From an uncultured Pelagibacteraceae bacterium (lineage in GTDB: Bacteria; Pseudomonadota; Alphaproteobacteria; Pelagibacterales; Pelagibacteraceae), in the NCBI GenBank assembly GCA_902627565.1, contig CACOJM010000003.1, forward strand, positions 1 to 64,000: a stretch of DNA of 64,000 nucleotides, read 5' to 3'. Below the pieces are notes generated by a model. That model was given only the letters and a program-made list of their open reading frames with translations, did not search any database and was not told the origin of the DNA. A program made the translations under genes and the position numbers. This document shows, piece by piece, positions 46,606 through 55,399 of the stretch. Position 1 is the stretch's first letter. The number at the start of each line of letters is the position of its first letter.

Positions 46606-47805
46606 ATGAAGATATTATGCGTACTGTATGATGATCCAAAAGGTGGGATGCCGAAATCATACGCACTTTCTGAATTACCAAAGATAGAAAAATACCCAGA
46701 TGGAATGACTTTACCAACACCCAAAGGTAGAGATTATACTCCTGGTCAATTATTAGGGTGTGTATCTGGTGAATTAGGATTAAGAAAATTTCTAGAAAGT
46801 AACGGCCATGAATTAGTAGTAACTAATAGTAAAGATGGAGATGGGTGCGAAGCTGACAAACACATAGTTGATGCTGACATTGTTATTTCCCAACCATTCT
46901 TTCCGTATTATTTAACGAAAGAGAGGATTGCAAAAGCTAAAAATCTTAAAATGGCAATTACAGCAGGTATTGGCTCAGATCATGTTGATTTGCAAGCAGC
47001 AATGGATAATAAAATTGATGTTGTAGAGGTAACTTATTGTAATTCAAGATCTGTGGCTGAACACATTGTTATGATGATTGTTTCAATGGTTAGAGATTAT
47101 CATAACCAGCACAGAATAGTTAATGAAGGTGGATGGAATATTGCTGATGCGGTTCAAAGATCTTATGATGTAGAGGGTATGCATATTGGAACAGTAGCTG
47201 CAGGACGAATAGGCTTAGATGCATTAAGAAAAATGAAACCTTTTGATGTTCATTTACATTATTTTGATAGACATAAACTACCTGAATCTGTTGAAAAAGA
47301 ATTAAACCTAACATTTCATGAATCTGTTGAATCAATGGTAAAAGTCTGTGATGTAGTAACTATTAATTGTCCTTTACATCCGGAAACAGAAAACCTTTTT
47401 GATGATGCGATGATCAGTAAAATGAAAAAGGGAGCTTATATTGTAAACACTGCAAGAGGAAAAATATGTAATCGCGAGGCAATTGCAAAAGCTCTAAAAA
47501 GTGGTCAATTAAGTGGTTATGCTGGAGATGTATGGTTTCCTCAACCAGCACCTAATGATCATGTATGGAGAAGTATGCCTAATCATGGTATGACACCACA
47601 TACTTCAGGAACATCTTTAACAGCTCAAGCAAGATATGCGGATGGTGTAAGAGAAATATTAGAATGTTTTTTTGAAGGCAAAGAGATCAGAAACCAATAT
47701 TTAATTGTAAAAGATGGTCAATTAGCTGGTATGGGTGCTCATTCATATAGTAAAGGATCTGCTACTGGTGGTTCAGAGGAAGCAGCTAAATATAAGAAAA
47801 AATAA
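46606..47805 (+). CDS. fdh: NAD-dependent formate dehydrogenase (metal-free)
   Basis: Oxidises formate to CO2 with reduction of NAD. The 399-residue D-2-hydroxyacid dehydrogenase-family protein follows Pseudomonas sp. 101 FDH residue by residue: Asn 146 (TYCNS), the NAD motif AAGRIGL, Asp 221 (HYFDRHK) for NAD preference, Arg 284 (NTARGK) and His 332 (PHTSGT). It ends with the FDH-specific tail GAHSYSKGSATGGSEEAAK. The strong AGGAGA ribosome site is 7 nt before the ATG. It ends with a good terminator. It would recover energy from C1 units such as those from glycine cleavage. Confidence 0.97.
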   Translation: MKILCVLYDDPKGGMPKSYALSELPKIEKYPDGMTLPTPKGRDYTPGQLLGCVSGELGLRKFLESNGHELVVTNSKDGDGCEADKHIVDADIVISQPFFPYYLTKERIAKAKNLKMAITAGIGSDHVDLQAAMDNKIDVVEVTYCNSRSVAEHIVMMIVSMVRDYHNQHRIVNEGGWNIADAVQRSYDVEGMHIGTVAAGRIGLDALRKMKPFDVHLHYFDRHKLPESVEKELNLTFHESVESMVKVCDVVTINCPLHPETENLFDDAMISKMKKGAYIVNTARGKICNREAIAKALKSGQLSGYAGDVWFPQPAPNDHVWRSMPNHGMTPHTSGTSLTAQARYADGVREILECFFEGKEIRNQYLIVKDGQLAGMGAHSYSKGSATGGSEEAAKYKKK

Positions 47806-47820
47806 ATTTAAAATTAAAGA

Positions 47821-47856
47821 AAAAGCGGTTTATATTATTATAAACCGCTTTTTTTT
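47821..47856 (+). terminator. Intrinsic terminator after fdh
   Basis: GCGGTTTATA (47825-47834), a TTAT loop and TATAAACCGC (47839-47848) form a perfect 10-bp stem. It is extended by A-T pairs (47821-47824 with 47849-47852), and the right arm runs into eight T bases (47849-47856). It is the strongest terminator in the window. The selO ATG follows the last T directly. Confidence 0.92.
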
Positions 47857-49308
47857 ATGAATAAGATTAATTGGAATTTTGATAATACTTATTTTAATTT
47901 ATCAAGCTCCTTTAAAGAAGATATAAATCCTGTTCCTGTAAAAAACCCTGAATTAATTATACTTAATAAAAGATTAGCATCATCATTAAATTTAGATTTT
48001 TCATTAATTAGTAATAAAGAGCTATCTAAAATTTTTTCTGGAAACACATTACCTGAGGGGAGTAATTCAATTGCTCAAGCTTACGCCGGTCATCAGTTTG
48101 GACACTTTACAATGCTTGGTGACGGTCGAGCAGTTTTAATCGGTGAGCATACAACTAAATCAAATAAAAAATATGATATTCAATTTAAAGGGTCAGGCAA
48201 AACTGCATTCTCAAGAAATGGTGACGGAAGAGCTGCGCTAGGACCAATGTTAAGAGAGTACATAATTAGTGAGGCAATGCATAATCTGAATATTCCTACA
48301 ACAAGAAGTTTAGCTGTTGTTAAAACTGGTGAAAATGTAATTAGAGAAACATCACTACAGGGAGCAATACTTACAAGAGTAGCTTTAAGTCATATAAGGG
48401 TTGGAACTTTTCAATATATTGCAGCTAGAAAGAAAAAGGATGAATTAGAATTACTCTTAAATTATGTAATTCAAAGACATTATCCAGATATTCAAAATTC
48501 TAAAAATAAACCGTTAGATCTTTTAAAAGTAATTTTAGAAAAACAAGTTGATCTTGTTGTCAATTGGATGAGAGTTGGTTTTATTCACGGTGTAATGAAT
48601 ACTGACAATATGAGCATCTCAGGCGAAACAATTGATTATGGACCTTGTGCCTTTATGGATAATTATGATCCAAAAACTGTATTTAGCTCAATTGATCAAA
48701 TGGGTAGATACGCTTATTGTAATCAACCAGTCATTACAAAATGGAATTTATCTAGATTTGCAGAATGTTTAATTCCATTAATAGATAAAGATCAAAATAA
48801 ATCTATCGAGCTTGCAACTGAAATAATTGATTCTTTTGAAAAAAAATATGAGGAAAAGTGGCTTAATATGATGAGAGATAAATTAGGTTTAATTGGTGAA
48901 GATGATAAAGATAAATTATTAATTCTTGATTTGCTCACTTGGATGCATCAAAAAAAATTAGATTACACTAACACTTTTTGTTTATTAATGAATTTTGAAA
49001 TAGAAAAAAAAGAAATTTTTGAAGATAATATTTTTCTTGATTGGAAAAAAAGATGGCAAGAAAGGTTGAAAATTAACAAAAATACTCCTGAAAAATACAT
49101 AAAACTAATGAGAAGCGTTAATCCTATCGTAATACCAAGAAACCATAAAGTGGAAGAAGTTTTAAATGAGGCAAATAGAGATAATATAAAACCACTAGTC
49201 AAACTTTTAGAAATTTTAAGTAACCCATATTCTGAACAAAAAAATATAATTGACTATCAAATGCCCTCTTATACAAAAGAAAAATACCAAACTTTTTGTG
49301 GAACTTAA
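47857..49308 (+). CDS. selO: Protein adenylyltransferase SelO (YdiU family pseudokinase)
   Basis: Transfers AMP from ATP to Ser, Thr or Tyr residues of target proteins, as shown for E. coli SelO. The 483-residue protein has YAGHQFGHFTMLGDGRAVLIGE, QFKGSGKTAFSRNGDGRAALGPMLREYIISEAM, ETSLQGAILTRVALSHIR and the active-site MNTDNMSISGETIDYGPCAFMDNYDP. The bacterial form usually has no selenocysteine, and none is needed here. It starts right at the end of the fdh terminator with no visible ribosome site. Confidence 0.94.
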   Translation: MNKINWNFDNTYFNLSSSFKEDINPVPVKNPELIILNKRLASSLNLDFSLISNKELSKIFSGNTLPEGSNSIAQAYAGHQFGHFTMLGDGRAVLIGEHTTKSNKKYDIQFKGSGKTAFSRNGDGRAALGPMLREYIISEAMHNLNIPTTRSLAVVKTGENVIRETSLQGAILTRVALSHIRVGTFQYIAARKKKDELELLLNYVIQRHYPDIQNSKNKPLDLLKVILEKQVDLVVNWMRVGFIHGVMNTDNMSISGETIDYGPCAFMDNYDPKTVFSSIDQMGRYAYCNQPVITKWNLSRFAECLIPLIDKDQNKSIELATEIIDSFEKKYEEKWLNMMRDKLGLIGEDDKDKLLILDLLTWMHQKKLDYTNTFCLLMNFEIEKKEIFEDNIFLDWKKRWQERLKINKNTPEKYIKLMRSVNPIVIPRNHKVEEVLNEANRDNIKPLVKLLEILSNPYSEQKNIIDYQMPSYTKEKYQTFCGT

Positions 49309-50412
49309 TTAAAGAACGTAAGGCTCTGGTCTAGCTTTTTTTCCTAAAACTCTTTCAACTGCCATATTTGAGATATCTATTGACTGATATGCGCCAGTTG
49401 TAATTAATTCAGTAAGTGCTCTGCCTATCCCTGGGGCTTGCATTAAACCTCTTCCTGTAAATCCTGTTGCTAAATAGACATTATCAAACTTTGGATGTTT
49501 TCCTACAACAGCATTGTTATCTAATCGATTACAGTCATAATATCCTGCCCATCCTCCAGTTAATTTTAATTCTTCCATTGCAGGTATCCTATGTGCTAGC
49601 GCAGGCCAAACAAGTTCCTCAAAATCATCCCAAGCTGGCTCAAGATCTTTTGCATCAAATACTGACTTAGGTGATCCTGCTAAATATTCTTTTCCTTCAG
49701 GTCTCCAATAAACTCCTGTTGTTAAATCACCTGTTAGTGGCATTTCAGGAATATGCTTAGGACATTTTACTCTAAACACAGTATGTTTTTGAGGCTCTAC
49801 TGGAATGTCCTCTAAAAGTTCTTTAGTCCAACATCCTGCTGCTGAAATAATTGTTTTGGCTTTTATTTCAGAGAGTGTTTTAACCTCACCTTTAACGAAT
49901 TCAGCACCAAGTTCCATTGCTTTACTTTTAAGCGCGCCATGAAACATAAATGGATCAATCCACCCTTCACTTTGATTATCTGTAAAAGTTGCAGTCTCAA
50001 TTCCTTCATTATTAATATATGGAAAAAATTTTGTTAATTCAGATCCTTTAATATTTTTTGTTCCAGCCTCGCATGCTTTATGATTCTCTAAAGCCTTATA
50101 TTGTTCCTCTGCATGTTCAGGTCCAAACATTAAAAGGTAACCATTTGTAACCATACTTGCAGTCGGTTTAGGATTTTTTTCAGTTTTTAACAATTCAGGT
50201 ATCTGAAAAATAAACTCTCTTGCAAATTTACCTAATAAAATATTTTCTGTTTGAAAAAATTGTCTTCTAAATCCACCTAATGATAATGGAAATGAGGCAG
50301 TTTTATATGTAGGGTCTCTTTCAATAACTTTAACTTTTCTACCTTCTTTAGACATAAAATAAGCAGTAGCTGTACCAATAATACCTCCACCAATTATTAC
50401 AACATCATCCAT
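49309..50412 (-). CDS. FAD-dependent oxidoreductase of the DAO/sarcosine-oxidase family
   Basis: A 367-residue flavoprotein with the N-terminal dinucleotide motif VVIIGGGIIGTATAYFM and VIERDPTYKTASFP. A C-terminal NVYLATGFTGRGLMQAPGIGRALTELI closes the FAD fold. It is most like FOXRED1/glycine-sarcosine oxidase-type enzymes that oxidise N-methylated or simple amino acids. The substrate is not determined. Nearby creatinase would release sarcosine, which makes sarcosine a reasonable candidate; this is inference. D-amino-acid or dimethylglycine oxidation are alternatives. It is convergent with selO, with no gap. Confidence 0.8.
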   Translation of the reverse strand: MDDVVIIGGGIIGTATAYFMSKEGRKVKVIERDPTYKTASFPLSLGGFRRQFFQTENILLGKFAREFIFQIPELLKTEKNPKPTASMVTNGYLLMFGPEHAEEQYKALENHKACEAGTKNIKGSELTKFFPYINNEGIETATFTDNQSEGWIDPFMFHGALKSKAMELGAEFVKGEVKTLSEIKAKTIISAAGCWTKELLEDIPVEPQKHTVFRVKCPKHIPEMPLTGDLTTGVYWRPEGKEYLAGSPKSVFDAKDLEPAWDDFEELVWPALAHRIPAMEELKLTGGWAGYYDCNRLDNNAVVGKHPKFDNVYLATGFTGRGLMQAPGIGRALTELITTGAYQSIDISNMAVERVLGKKARPEPYVL

Positions 50413-50413
50413 A

Positions 50414-50881
50414 CTAATTTAAAATGTATAAGTTAAAATTTAAAAATAGTGCATAGCAAGTCCAAAGTAAATATGGAATCATTAAGCAAGTGCTTACATA
50501 ATTGACACGTTTAAATCTAATTATAAGAATAATTATCAAAATTATAAGAATCACTATTACTATAAGAGCCAACAAAATTTGATGTAATCCAAAAAAAACA
50601 ATACTCCAAGTTGTATTAAATACTATATGAATAAAATAAATGTAAACTGTATTCATATTTCTATTTTTGCTATGCCAATAAAACCAAATTGCTAACGTCA
50701 TCATTAAATATAAAGTTGTCCAAACAGGCGCAAAAACCCAGTCAGGTGGATTAAAATTTGATTTCATAAGCTGTGAATACCAGGGTTCTTTAAAACGAAT
50801 TGTCGTCATTCCACCAATAAATGATGCTGAATAAGTGATAATAAAAAATAGAAAAAATGATATAAATTTATTTTTTAACAT
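50414..50881 (-). CDS. tspO: TspO/MBR family membrane protein
   Basis: Tryptophan-rich sensory protein, a five-helix membrane protein that binds tetrapyrroles and is often tied to oxygen or light stress. Visible motifs are FKEPWYSQLMKSNFNPPDWVFAPVWTTLYLMM and NTTWSIVFFGLHQ. The frame opens further upstream at a GTG, but ATG 50881 is chosen. It gives 155 aa, standard for the family, and a TATAAT box is 6 nt before it. It is divergent from the SDR gene across 24 bp. Confidence 0.88.
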   Translation of the reverse strand: MLKNKFISFFLFFIITYSASFIGGMTTIRFKEPWYSQLMKSNFNPPDWVFAPVWTTLYLMMTLAIWFYWHSKNRNMNTVYIYFIHIVFNTTWSIVFFGLHQILLALIVIVILIILIIILIIRFKRVNYVSTCLMIPYLLWTCYALFLNFNLYILN

Positions 50882-50886
50882 ATTAG

Positions 50887-50893
50887 TATTATA
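50887..50893. promoter_or_regulatory. Shared -10 region between tspO and the SDR gene
   Basis: TATTATA on the plus strand reads TATAATA on the minus strand. The minus-strand TATAAT (50893-50888) is 6 nt before the tspO ATG. The plus-strand TATTAT (50887-50892) is 13 nt before the SDR ATG. Both mRNAs would have very short or no leaders. Confidence 0.4.
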
Positions 50894-50905
50894 CATCACT
50901 ATAAA

Positions 50906-51667
50906 ATGAATAAAAAAACTATTTGGATAACTGGTGGGAGCACAGGTATTGGTAAGGCTGTAGCAATAAAATTTGCGTCTAAAGGATGGAATGTTGCAAT
51001 TTCAGCAAGAAGAGAAAATCTTCTTAAAGAAATCTCAGATAAAAATGAAAATATCCATGGATTTCCGCTAGATGTGACTGATAGATCAAAATGTAAAGAA
51101 GTTTTTAAAAAAATAAGGGACGAATTTCAAAGTATTGATATATGTTTTTTTTCTACTGGAACATGGAATCCAAAAAAAGAGAGAGATATTGACGTTGAAC
51201 AAATAGAGGATGTATTTAAAGTTAATTTTTTTGGAACATTAAATACTATCAAAGCTGTAGAGGAATATTTTAAAAATAAGCGAGAAGGAATTATTACTAT
51301 TGTTTCATCTATAGCTGGATATAGAGGTCTGCCAAATTCAACTGGTTATGGACCATCCAAGTCAGCATTAAATAATTTAGCTGAAAGTTTATATTTTGAT
51401 TTTAAAAGATCTAATGTGCGAGTTTGCCTAGTATCACCTGGATTTATCAAAACACCTATGACTGATAAAAATGATTTTAAAATGCCATTTTTAAAAACTA
51501 CAGATTATGCAGCTGAGAAAATATACGATGGTTTAATAAATAAGAATATTTTTGAAATTCATTTTCCAAAGACTCTGACTTTAATACTTAAGCTACTTAG
51601 TTTTTTACCAAGTAAAATTTATTTTGCTTTGGTAGGTAAAATGACTAAATATCAAAAAAAAGATTAA
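50906..51667 (+). CDS. Short-chain dehydrogenase/reductase in the lipid-modification cluster
   Basis: A 253-residue classical SDR with the cofactor motif TGGSTGIGKAVAI, the catalytic IVSSIAGYRG (Ser) and YGPSKSAL (Tyr-x3-Lys), and SPGFIKTPMT. A hydrophobic C-terminal stretch (FPKTLTLILKLLSFLPSKIYFALV) may attach it to the membrane, fitting a lipid substrate. In gammaproteobacteria, a similar SDR forms a cluster with DUF1365, CFA-type synthase and DUF3833 genes, as here. It is convergent with the DUF3833 gene (4 bp overlap). Confidence 0.85.
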   Translation: MNKKTIWITGGSTGIGKAVAIKFASKGWNVAISARRENLLKEISDKNENIHGFPLDVTDRSKCKEVFKKIRDEFQSIDICFFSTGTWNPKKERDIDVEQIEDVFKVNFFGTLNTIKAVEEYFKNKREGIITIVSSIAGYRGLPNSTGYGPSKSALNNLAESLYFDFKRSNVRVCLVSPGFIKTPMTDKNDFKMPFLKTTDYAAEKIYDGLINKNIFEIHFPKTLTLILKLLSFLPSKIYFALVGKMTKYQKKD

Positions 51668-52212
51668 TCTTTAACAAACACAACTGTTAATTCAGCTACT
51701 TTGAAACCAAATTTAGTCATGGTTGCTTTATTAATAGCAACACGCTCATCTTGCTTGAATATCCAGTCATCAAAAGTAATTTTCATTTCCTTTCCTTTTA
51801 CTGGAACTAAAAGTACATATTCAAACTTAAATGCTGGCCCATAAGAATAACCTTTTGCTTTTCCGACAACATCACCCGCTGTTCCCTCATAATTATTTTC
51901 ATCAATTTTATTTATTTGCCATTGTCTAGTTTGAATTTCACCATCATCCCAATTAAATTTTTCATCAAGAATGAGTTGTTTACCGTCCCATTTTCCATCT
52001 AAATCAGCAGAAAATTGCCTTAAAACTTTTCCAGATCTATTTTGAAGAACGCCCCATGCTTTAACATTTCCTGATAAATATTCCTCAATAATCAATCTTG
52101 GTTCTTTACTTTTAAAATCTTCCGGTTTCATAGAACTATTATTTGAACAACTTGTAATTAATAATATAGAAATTATCAATAAAATTGATTGAATTAATTT
52201 TATGTTAGGCAT
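51664..52212 (-). CDS. DUF3833 lipoprotein
   Basis: A 182-residue protein with a lipoprotein signal: hydrophobic ILLIISILLI then the lipobox ITSC (Cys near 22). The rest matches the DUF3833 layout, with RLIIEEYLSGNVKAWGVLQNRSGKV, WDDGEIQTRQWQI, DVVGKAKGYSYGPAF and MTKFGFKVAELTVVF. Probably an outer-membrane or periplasmic lipoprotein. The family is found with CFA-like methyltransferases and is thought to act in lipid modification, function unproven. It is 13 bp after the CFA-type gene. Confidence 0.85.
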   Translation of the reverse strand: MPNIKLIQSILLIISILLITSCSNNSSMKPEDFKSKEPRLIIEEYLSGNVKAWGVLQNRSGKVLRQFSADLDGKWDGKQLILDEKFNWDDGEIQTRQWQINKIDENNYEGTAGDVVGKAKGYSYGPAFKFEYVLLVPVKGKEMKITFDDWIFKQDERVAINKATMTKFGFKVAELTVVFVKD

Positions 52213-52225
52213 TATTCTCCTTCAT

Positions 52226-53404
52226 TTATTTATTTTGAATTGAAAATTGAATTAAGTCTATATTTTTTGATTTAAAACCAGCTTCGCAATAGCACAAATA
52301 AAACTCCCACATTTTTTTAAAAGTTGAGTCAAAACCTTGATTCTTAATTTCATACCATCTTTTATTAAATTCGTTTCTCCATAAAGATAGTGTATTAGAA
52401 TAATGATCTGCATAAGAATTATATGATCTTATACTTAGATCATTATCGGATACGTGTTTATTAATAGTATTTTTACTTGGAAGAAATCCTCCTGGAAAAA
52501 TATATTTTTGAATAAAATCTTGTTTGTTTTTATATCTATCAAACAAACTATCATCAATTGTAATCGCTTGAATAGCAGCGGTACCACTATTTGACAAATT
52601 TTCTTTTATAGTTTTAAAATAATTTTGTAAATAATTTTTTCCAACTGCTTCGATCATCTCTATTGAGGCTATTGAATTATATTTATCCTTTAAATCTCTA
52701 TAATCTTTAATTTGAATATTAACTTTTTCATTTAAGCCACATCTATAAATTCTTTTTTTAGCATACTCGTATTGTTTTTTAGAAATAGTTATACAATCCA
52801 ACTTTACGTCATATTTTTTTCCTAAATATTCAGCAAACCCTCCCCAACCACATCCGATTTCCAAAACTTTATCTCCATTCTTAGGTTTAATTAAATTAAT
52901 TAATTTTTGATATTTGTTATTTTGAGCATCAGATAAATCCTGGCTCTTTTCCTCAAAAATTGCACTTGAATAAGTCAAAGTTTTATCAAGCCAAATTGAA
53001 AAAAATTCATTTCCTAAGTCATAATGTTTTGCAATATTTTTTTTACTTCTACTTTTTGTATTCTTGATTAAAGTATTTTTCAAAAAATTTATTATTGGAA
53101 AATCCAATAACCCTGAGAATTTATAAATTATCTTAATATTTCTAGCGGTAATTTCAATTAAGTTTGATAAATTATTTGTTTCAAATTCATCTCTCATATA
53201 CGACTCAGCGAAACCAATGCTCCCACCTCTGATCAAATTAAAAGTAAAATTTGGTTTTTTAATTTTTATGTGAGCTTTTAAAGAATGATCTGAATTCCCA
53301 ATTTTTATTAATTCACCTTTGGTATTTTCTATTTCTAAATATCCAGCATCAATTTCCTCTAAAATCTTGAATACAATCTTGTCCGAAATGCTGTACAAAT
53401 TCAT
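52226..53404 (-). CDS. Cyclopropane-fatty-acyl-phospholipid synthase family methyltransferase
   Basis: A 392-residue SAM-dependent enzyme that methylates or cyclopropanates double bonds of membrane phospholipid acyl chains. It has a CFA N-terminal domain, YDLGNEFFSIWLDKTLTYSSAIF, the SAM motif VLEIGCGWGGFAEYL, ITISKKQYEYA and IEMIEAVGKNYLQNYF, plus the C-terminal FYLCYCEAGF. It shares the ATG/TAA junction with the DUF1365 gene. In this type of cluster the enzyme may make methylated or furan fatty acids and not simple cyclopropanes. That reading is from family knowledge. Confidence 0.9.
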   Translation of the reverse strand: MNLYSISDKIVFKILEEIDAGYLEIENTKGELIKIGNSDHSLKAHIKIKKPNFTFNLIRGGSIGFAESYMRDEFETNNLSNLIEITARNIKIIYKFSGLLDFPIINFLKNTLIKNTKSRSKKNIAKHYDLGNEFFSIWLDKTLTYSSAIFEEKSQDLSDAQNNKYQKLINLIKPKNGDKVLEIGCGWGGFAEYLGKKYDVKLDCITISKKQYEYAKKRIYRCGLNEKVNIQIKDYRDLKDKYNSIASIEMIEAVGKNYLQNYFKTIKENLSNSGTAAIQAITIDDSLFDRYKNKQDFIQKYIFPGGFLPSKNTINKHVSDNDLSIRSYNSYADHYSNTLSLWRNEFNKRWYEIKNQGFDSTFKKMWEFYLCYCEAGFKSKNIDLIQFSIQNK

Positions 53405-54183
53405 TAATTCTCAAAAGTAATATTATTTTTAATTTTTAATCTTTTTTTTATAAATCTTATTCCTTTAATCCATAATTTAAACGCTTCAAAATGTATCGCT
53501 GAAATAATCTTAAATGTCATTAATGGATGTTTTAAATATGATTTAATCAACTCTGAGCTTGTAAAATCTACTCTTTTACCATCTTGGGAAGCATACAATA
53601 TTTTTTCATTTGATTGATATTGATCAATTATAACCGATATTTTTTCTGCAGGTTTTAATATTCTAAAAAAATAGTTACAATCCATTTCAATAAATGGTGA
53701 AACATGAAATTTTTTTTCACAATTATGTTGTAAAAGACTATTATTTTCTACTCTAAATATATAGGTATGTTGTTCTCCAAATGTATTTTTCACCTCGTAA
53801 AGTATTGAAACTAATTTTTCATTAATATCATAAACATAAAAAACACTAAGAGGATTAAAAACGTAACCTAAAATTCTTGGATAACATAAAAGCTTAATCT
53901 TAATATTTTCAGTATTTAAACCATTTTTGTTTAAATTTTTTTTAACCCATTCAACAATTGAGGAACCATCTCTTTCACCATGATCTTTATCAAAAAAACT
54001 TATTAAGTTAAATTTATTATAAGAAAAGTAATTAATTTTTTTATCTAAAATATCTAATTCTGATAAATCAATCAAAAGTGAAAATACTCTATATTTAAAG
54101 AAATGTATTTTGGGCTTAAATCTTTTGTGAATTACAGTGCCGTTATAAATAGAACTAGTCATTAAGGTTTTTAAGCATTTCAA
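53404..54183 (-). CDS. DUF1365 family protein
   Basis: A 259-residue protein with the DUF1365 landmarks SIYNGTVIHKRFKPKIHFFKYRVFSLLIDL near the N-terminus, LLCYPRILGYVFNPLSVFYVYD, VKNTFGEQHTYIF and KKFHVSPFIEMDCNYFFRI. The molecular function is not established; it nearly always sits with a flavoprotein and a CFA-type methyltransferase, as here. It overlaps the flavoprotein gene by 29 bp and the CFA gene by one base. Confidence 0.9.
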   Translation of the reverse strand: MKCLKTLMTSSIYNGTVIHKRFKPKIHFFKYRVFSLLIDLSELDILDKKINYFSYNKFNLISFFDKDHGERDGSSIVEWVKKNLNKNGLNTENIKIKLLCYPRILGYVFNPLSVFYVYDINEKLVSILYEVKNTFGEQHTYIFRVENNSLLQHNCEKKFHVSPFIEMDCNYFFRILKPAEKISVIIDQYQSNEKILYASQDGKRVDFTSSELIKSYLKHPLMTFKIISAIHFEAFKLWIKGIRFIKKRLKIKNNITFEN

Positions 54184-55393
54184 TAGATGATTTTATTCCA
54201 TCTTCATGAAAACCGTAACCAAAATAACTACCACAAAAAAGAATATTTCTTTTATTTTGTAAATTGTGAAGCTCATTTTGATGATCTAGAGCAGATTGAT
54301 CAAAATATGGGTGGGTAAATTTAACTTTTTTTAATATTTTTGACTGATCAATTTCAAAATAAGGATTTAACGTAAGGAATATATTCTCATCACACTTTAA
54401 ATTTTGTAATAAATTTAACCAATAAGTTATTGAACTTTTGTTAATTTCGTCTTTTTTTAATGATGAATTCCATGAACTCCATGTTTTCTTATTATTTGGC
54501 ATTGCTTTCTTATCTGTGTGAATGTAGGCAATATTTTCTCTATAATTAAATTTTGACAAAATTTCTTTTTCTTCGTTGGTTGGATTATCAATTATAGATA
54601 AAGCTTCATCAGCATGTGTCGCTATAACAACTTTATCGTAATTAAAAAACTCACTTTCTCCACCATAATATAAATCTATACCTGAGGATTTACTTTTAAT
54701 TTTCTTAATAGCATAATTTTTAAAATGCTCTCCACTTATTTTAGAAAGAATATTTTGCACATACGATCTACTTCTATTTGAAACTGTAAACCATTCAGGT
54801 CTATTCTTTAATTTAAATAATCCATGATTTTGGAAAAATCTTAAAAAAAAATTTAATGGCATTTGATTTGCTTCATAAGGGGGCATAGACCAAATGGCAG
54901 AAACCATTGGAATTAAGTGATAATTTATAAATTCCTTTGAGAGTTTTTCTTTCTCTAAAAAATTACCAAGTGTTATATTTCCATTAAATTTATCAAAATT
55001 ATCACACTTTTTATAAAAATGAATTATATCATAAAACATTCTTAGGAATTTTGGATTAAATAAATTAAATCTGTTTGCAAAAATTCCATCTAATCCTTTA
55101 CCACAATACTCAAACGTAGTATTTCTCAATGAAACAGAGAAAGACATATCACTTTTTTCTATTTCAATTTTATTTTCATTAAAAAATTTAACTAAATTTG
55201 GATATGTTTTAAAATTAAAAACAATAAATCCAATATCTACGGCGATCTTTTTAGTGCCAATATTAAGATCTATTGTATGGGAATGACCTCCAAAATGATT
55301 TTCTTTTTCAAATAAATCAACTTGGTGGTTTTTTGAAAGATAGTATGCTGCACTTAGACCTGATATTCCTGAGCCAACTACAGCAATTTTCAT
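54155..55393 (-). CDS. FAD/NAD-binding amine-oxidase-like flavoprotein of the lipid cluster
   Basis: A 412-residue protein with an N-terminal Rossmann motif IAVVGSGISGLSAAYYLS and FEKENHFGGHSHTIDL. It ends with LFCGSYFGYGFHEDGIKSS. It resembles the NAD(P)/FAD-dependent protoporphyrinogen/phytoene desaturase-like proteins that precede DUF1365 in CFA clusters. In that setting it probably reduces, desaturates or oxygenates a modified acyl chain. It heads the four-gene minus unit flavoprotein-DUF1365-CFA-DUF3833, immediately downstream of gcvP. Confidence 0.87.
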   Translation of the reverse strand: MKIAVVGSGISGLSAAYYLSKNHQVDLFEKENHFGGHSHTIDLNIGTKKIAVDIGFIVFNFKTYPNLVKFFNENKIEIEKSDMSFSVSLRNTTFEYCGKGLDGIFANRFNLFNPKFLRMFYDIIHFYKKCDNFDKFNGNITLGNFLEKEKLSKEFINYHLIPMVSAIWSMPPYEANQMPLNFFLRFFQNHGLFKLKNRPEWFTVSNRSRSYVQNILSKISGEHFKNYAIKKIKSKSSGIDLYYGGESEFFNYDKVVIATHADEALSIIDNPTNEEKEILSKFNYRENIAYIHTDKKAMPNNKKTWSSWNSSLKKDEINKSSITYWLNLLQNLKCDENIFLTLNPYFEIDQSKILKKVKFTHPYFDQSALDHQNELHNLQNKRNILFCGSYFGYGFHEDGIKSSIEMLKNLND

Positions 55394-55399
55394 TAAATA

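Noticed and set aside
46606-47805. Molybdenum-dependent formate dehydrogenase, because moeA is close by
   Set aside because: The protein is the D-hydroxyacid dehydrogenase type with Arg 284 and His 332; it needs no metal.
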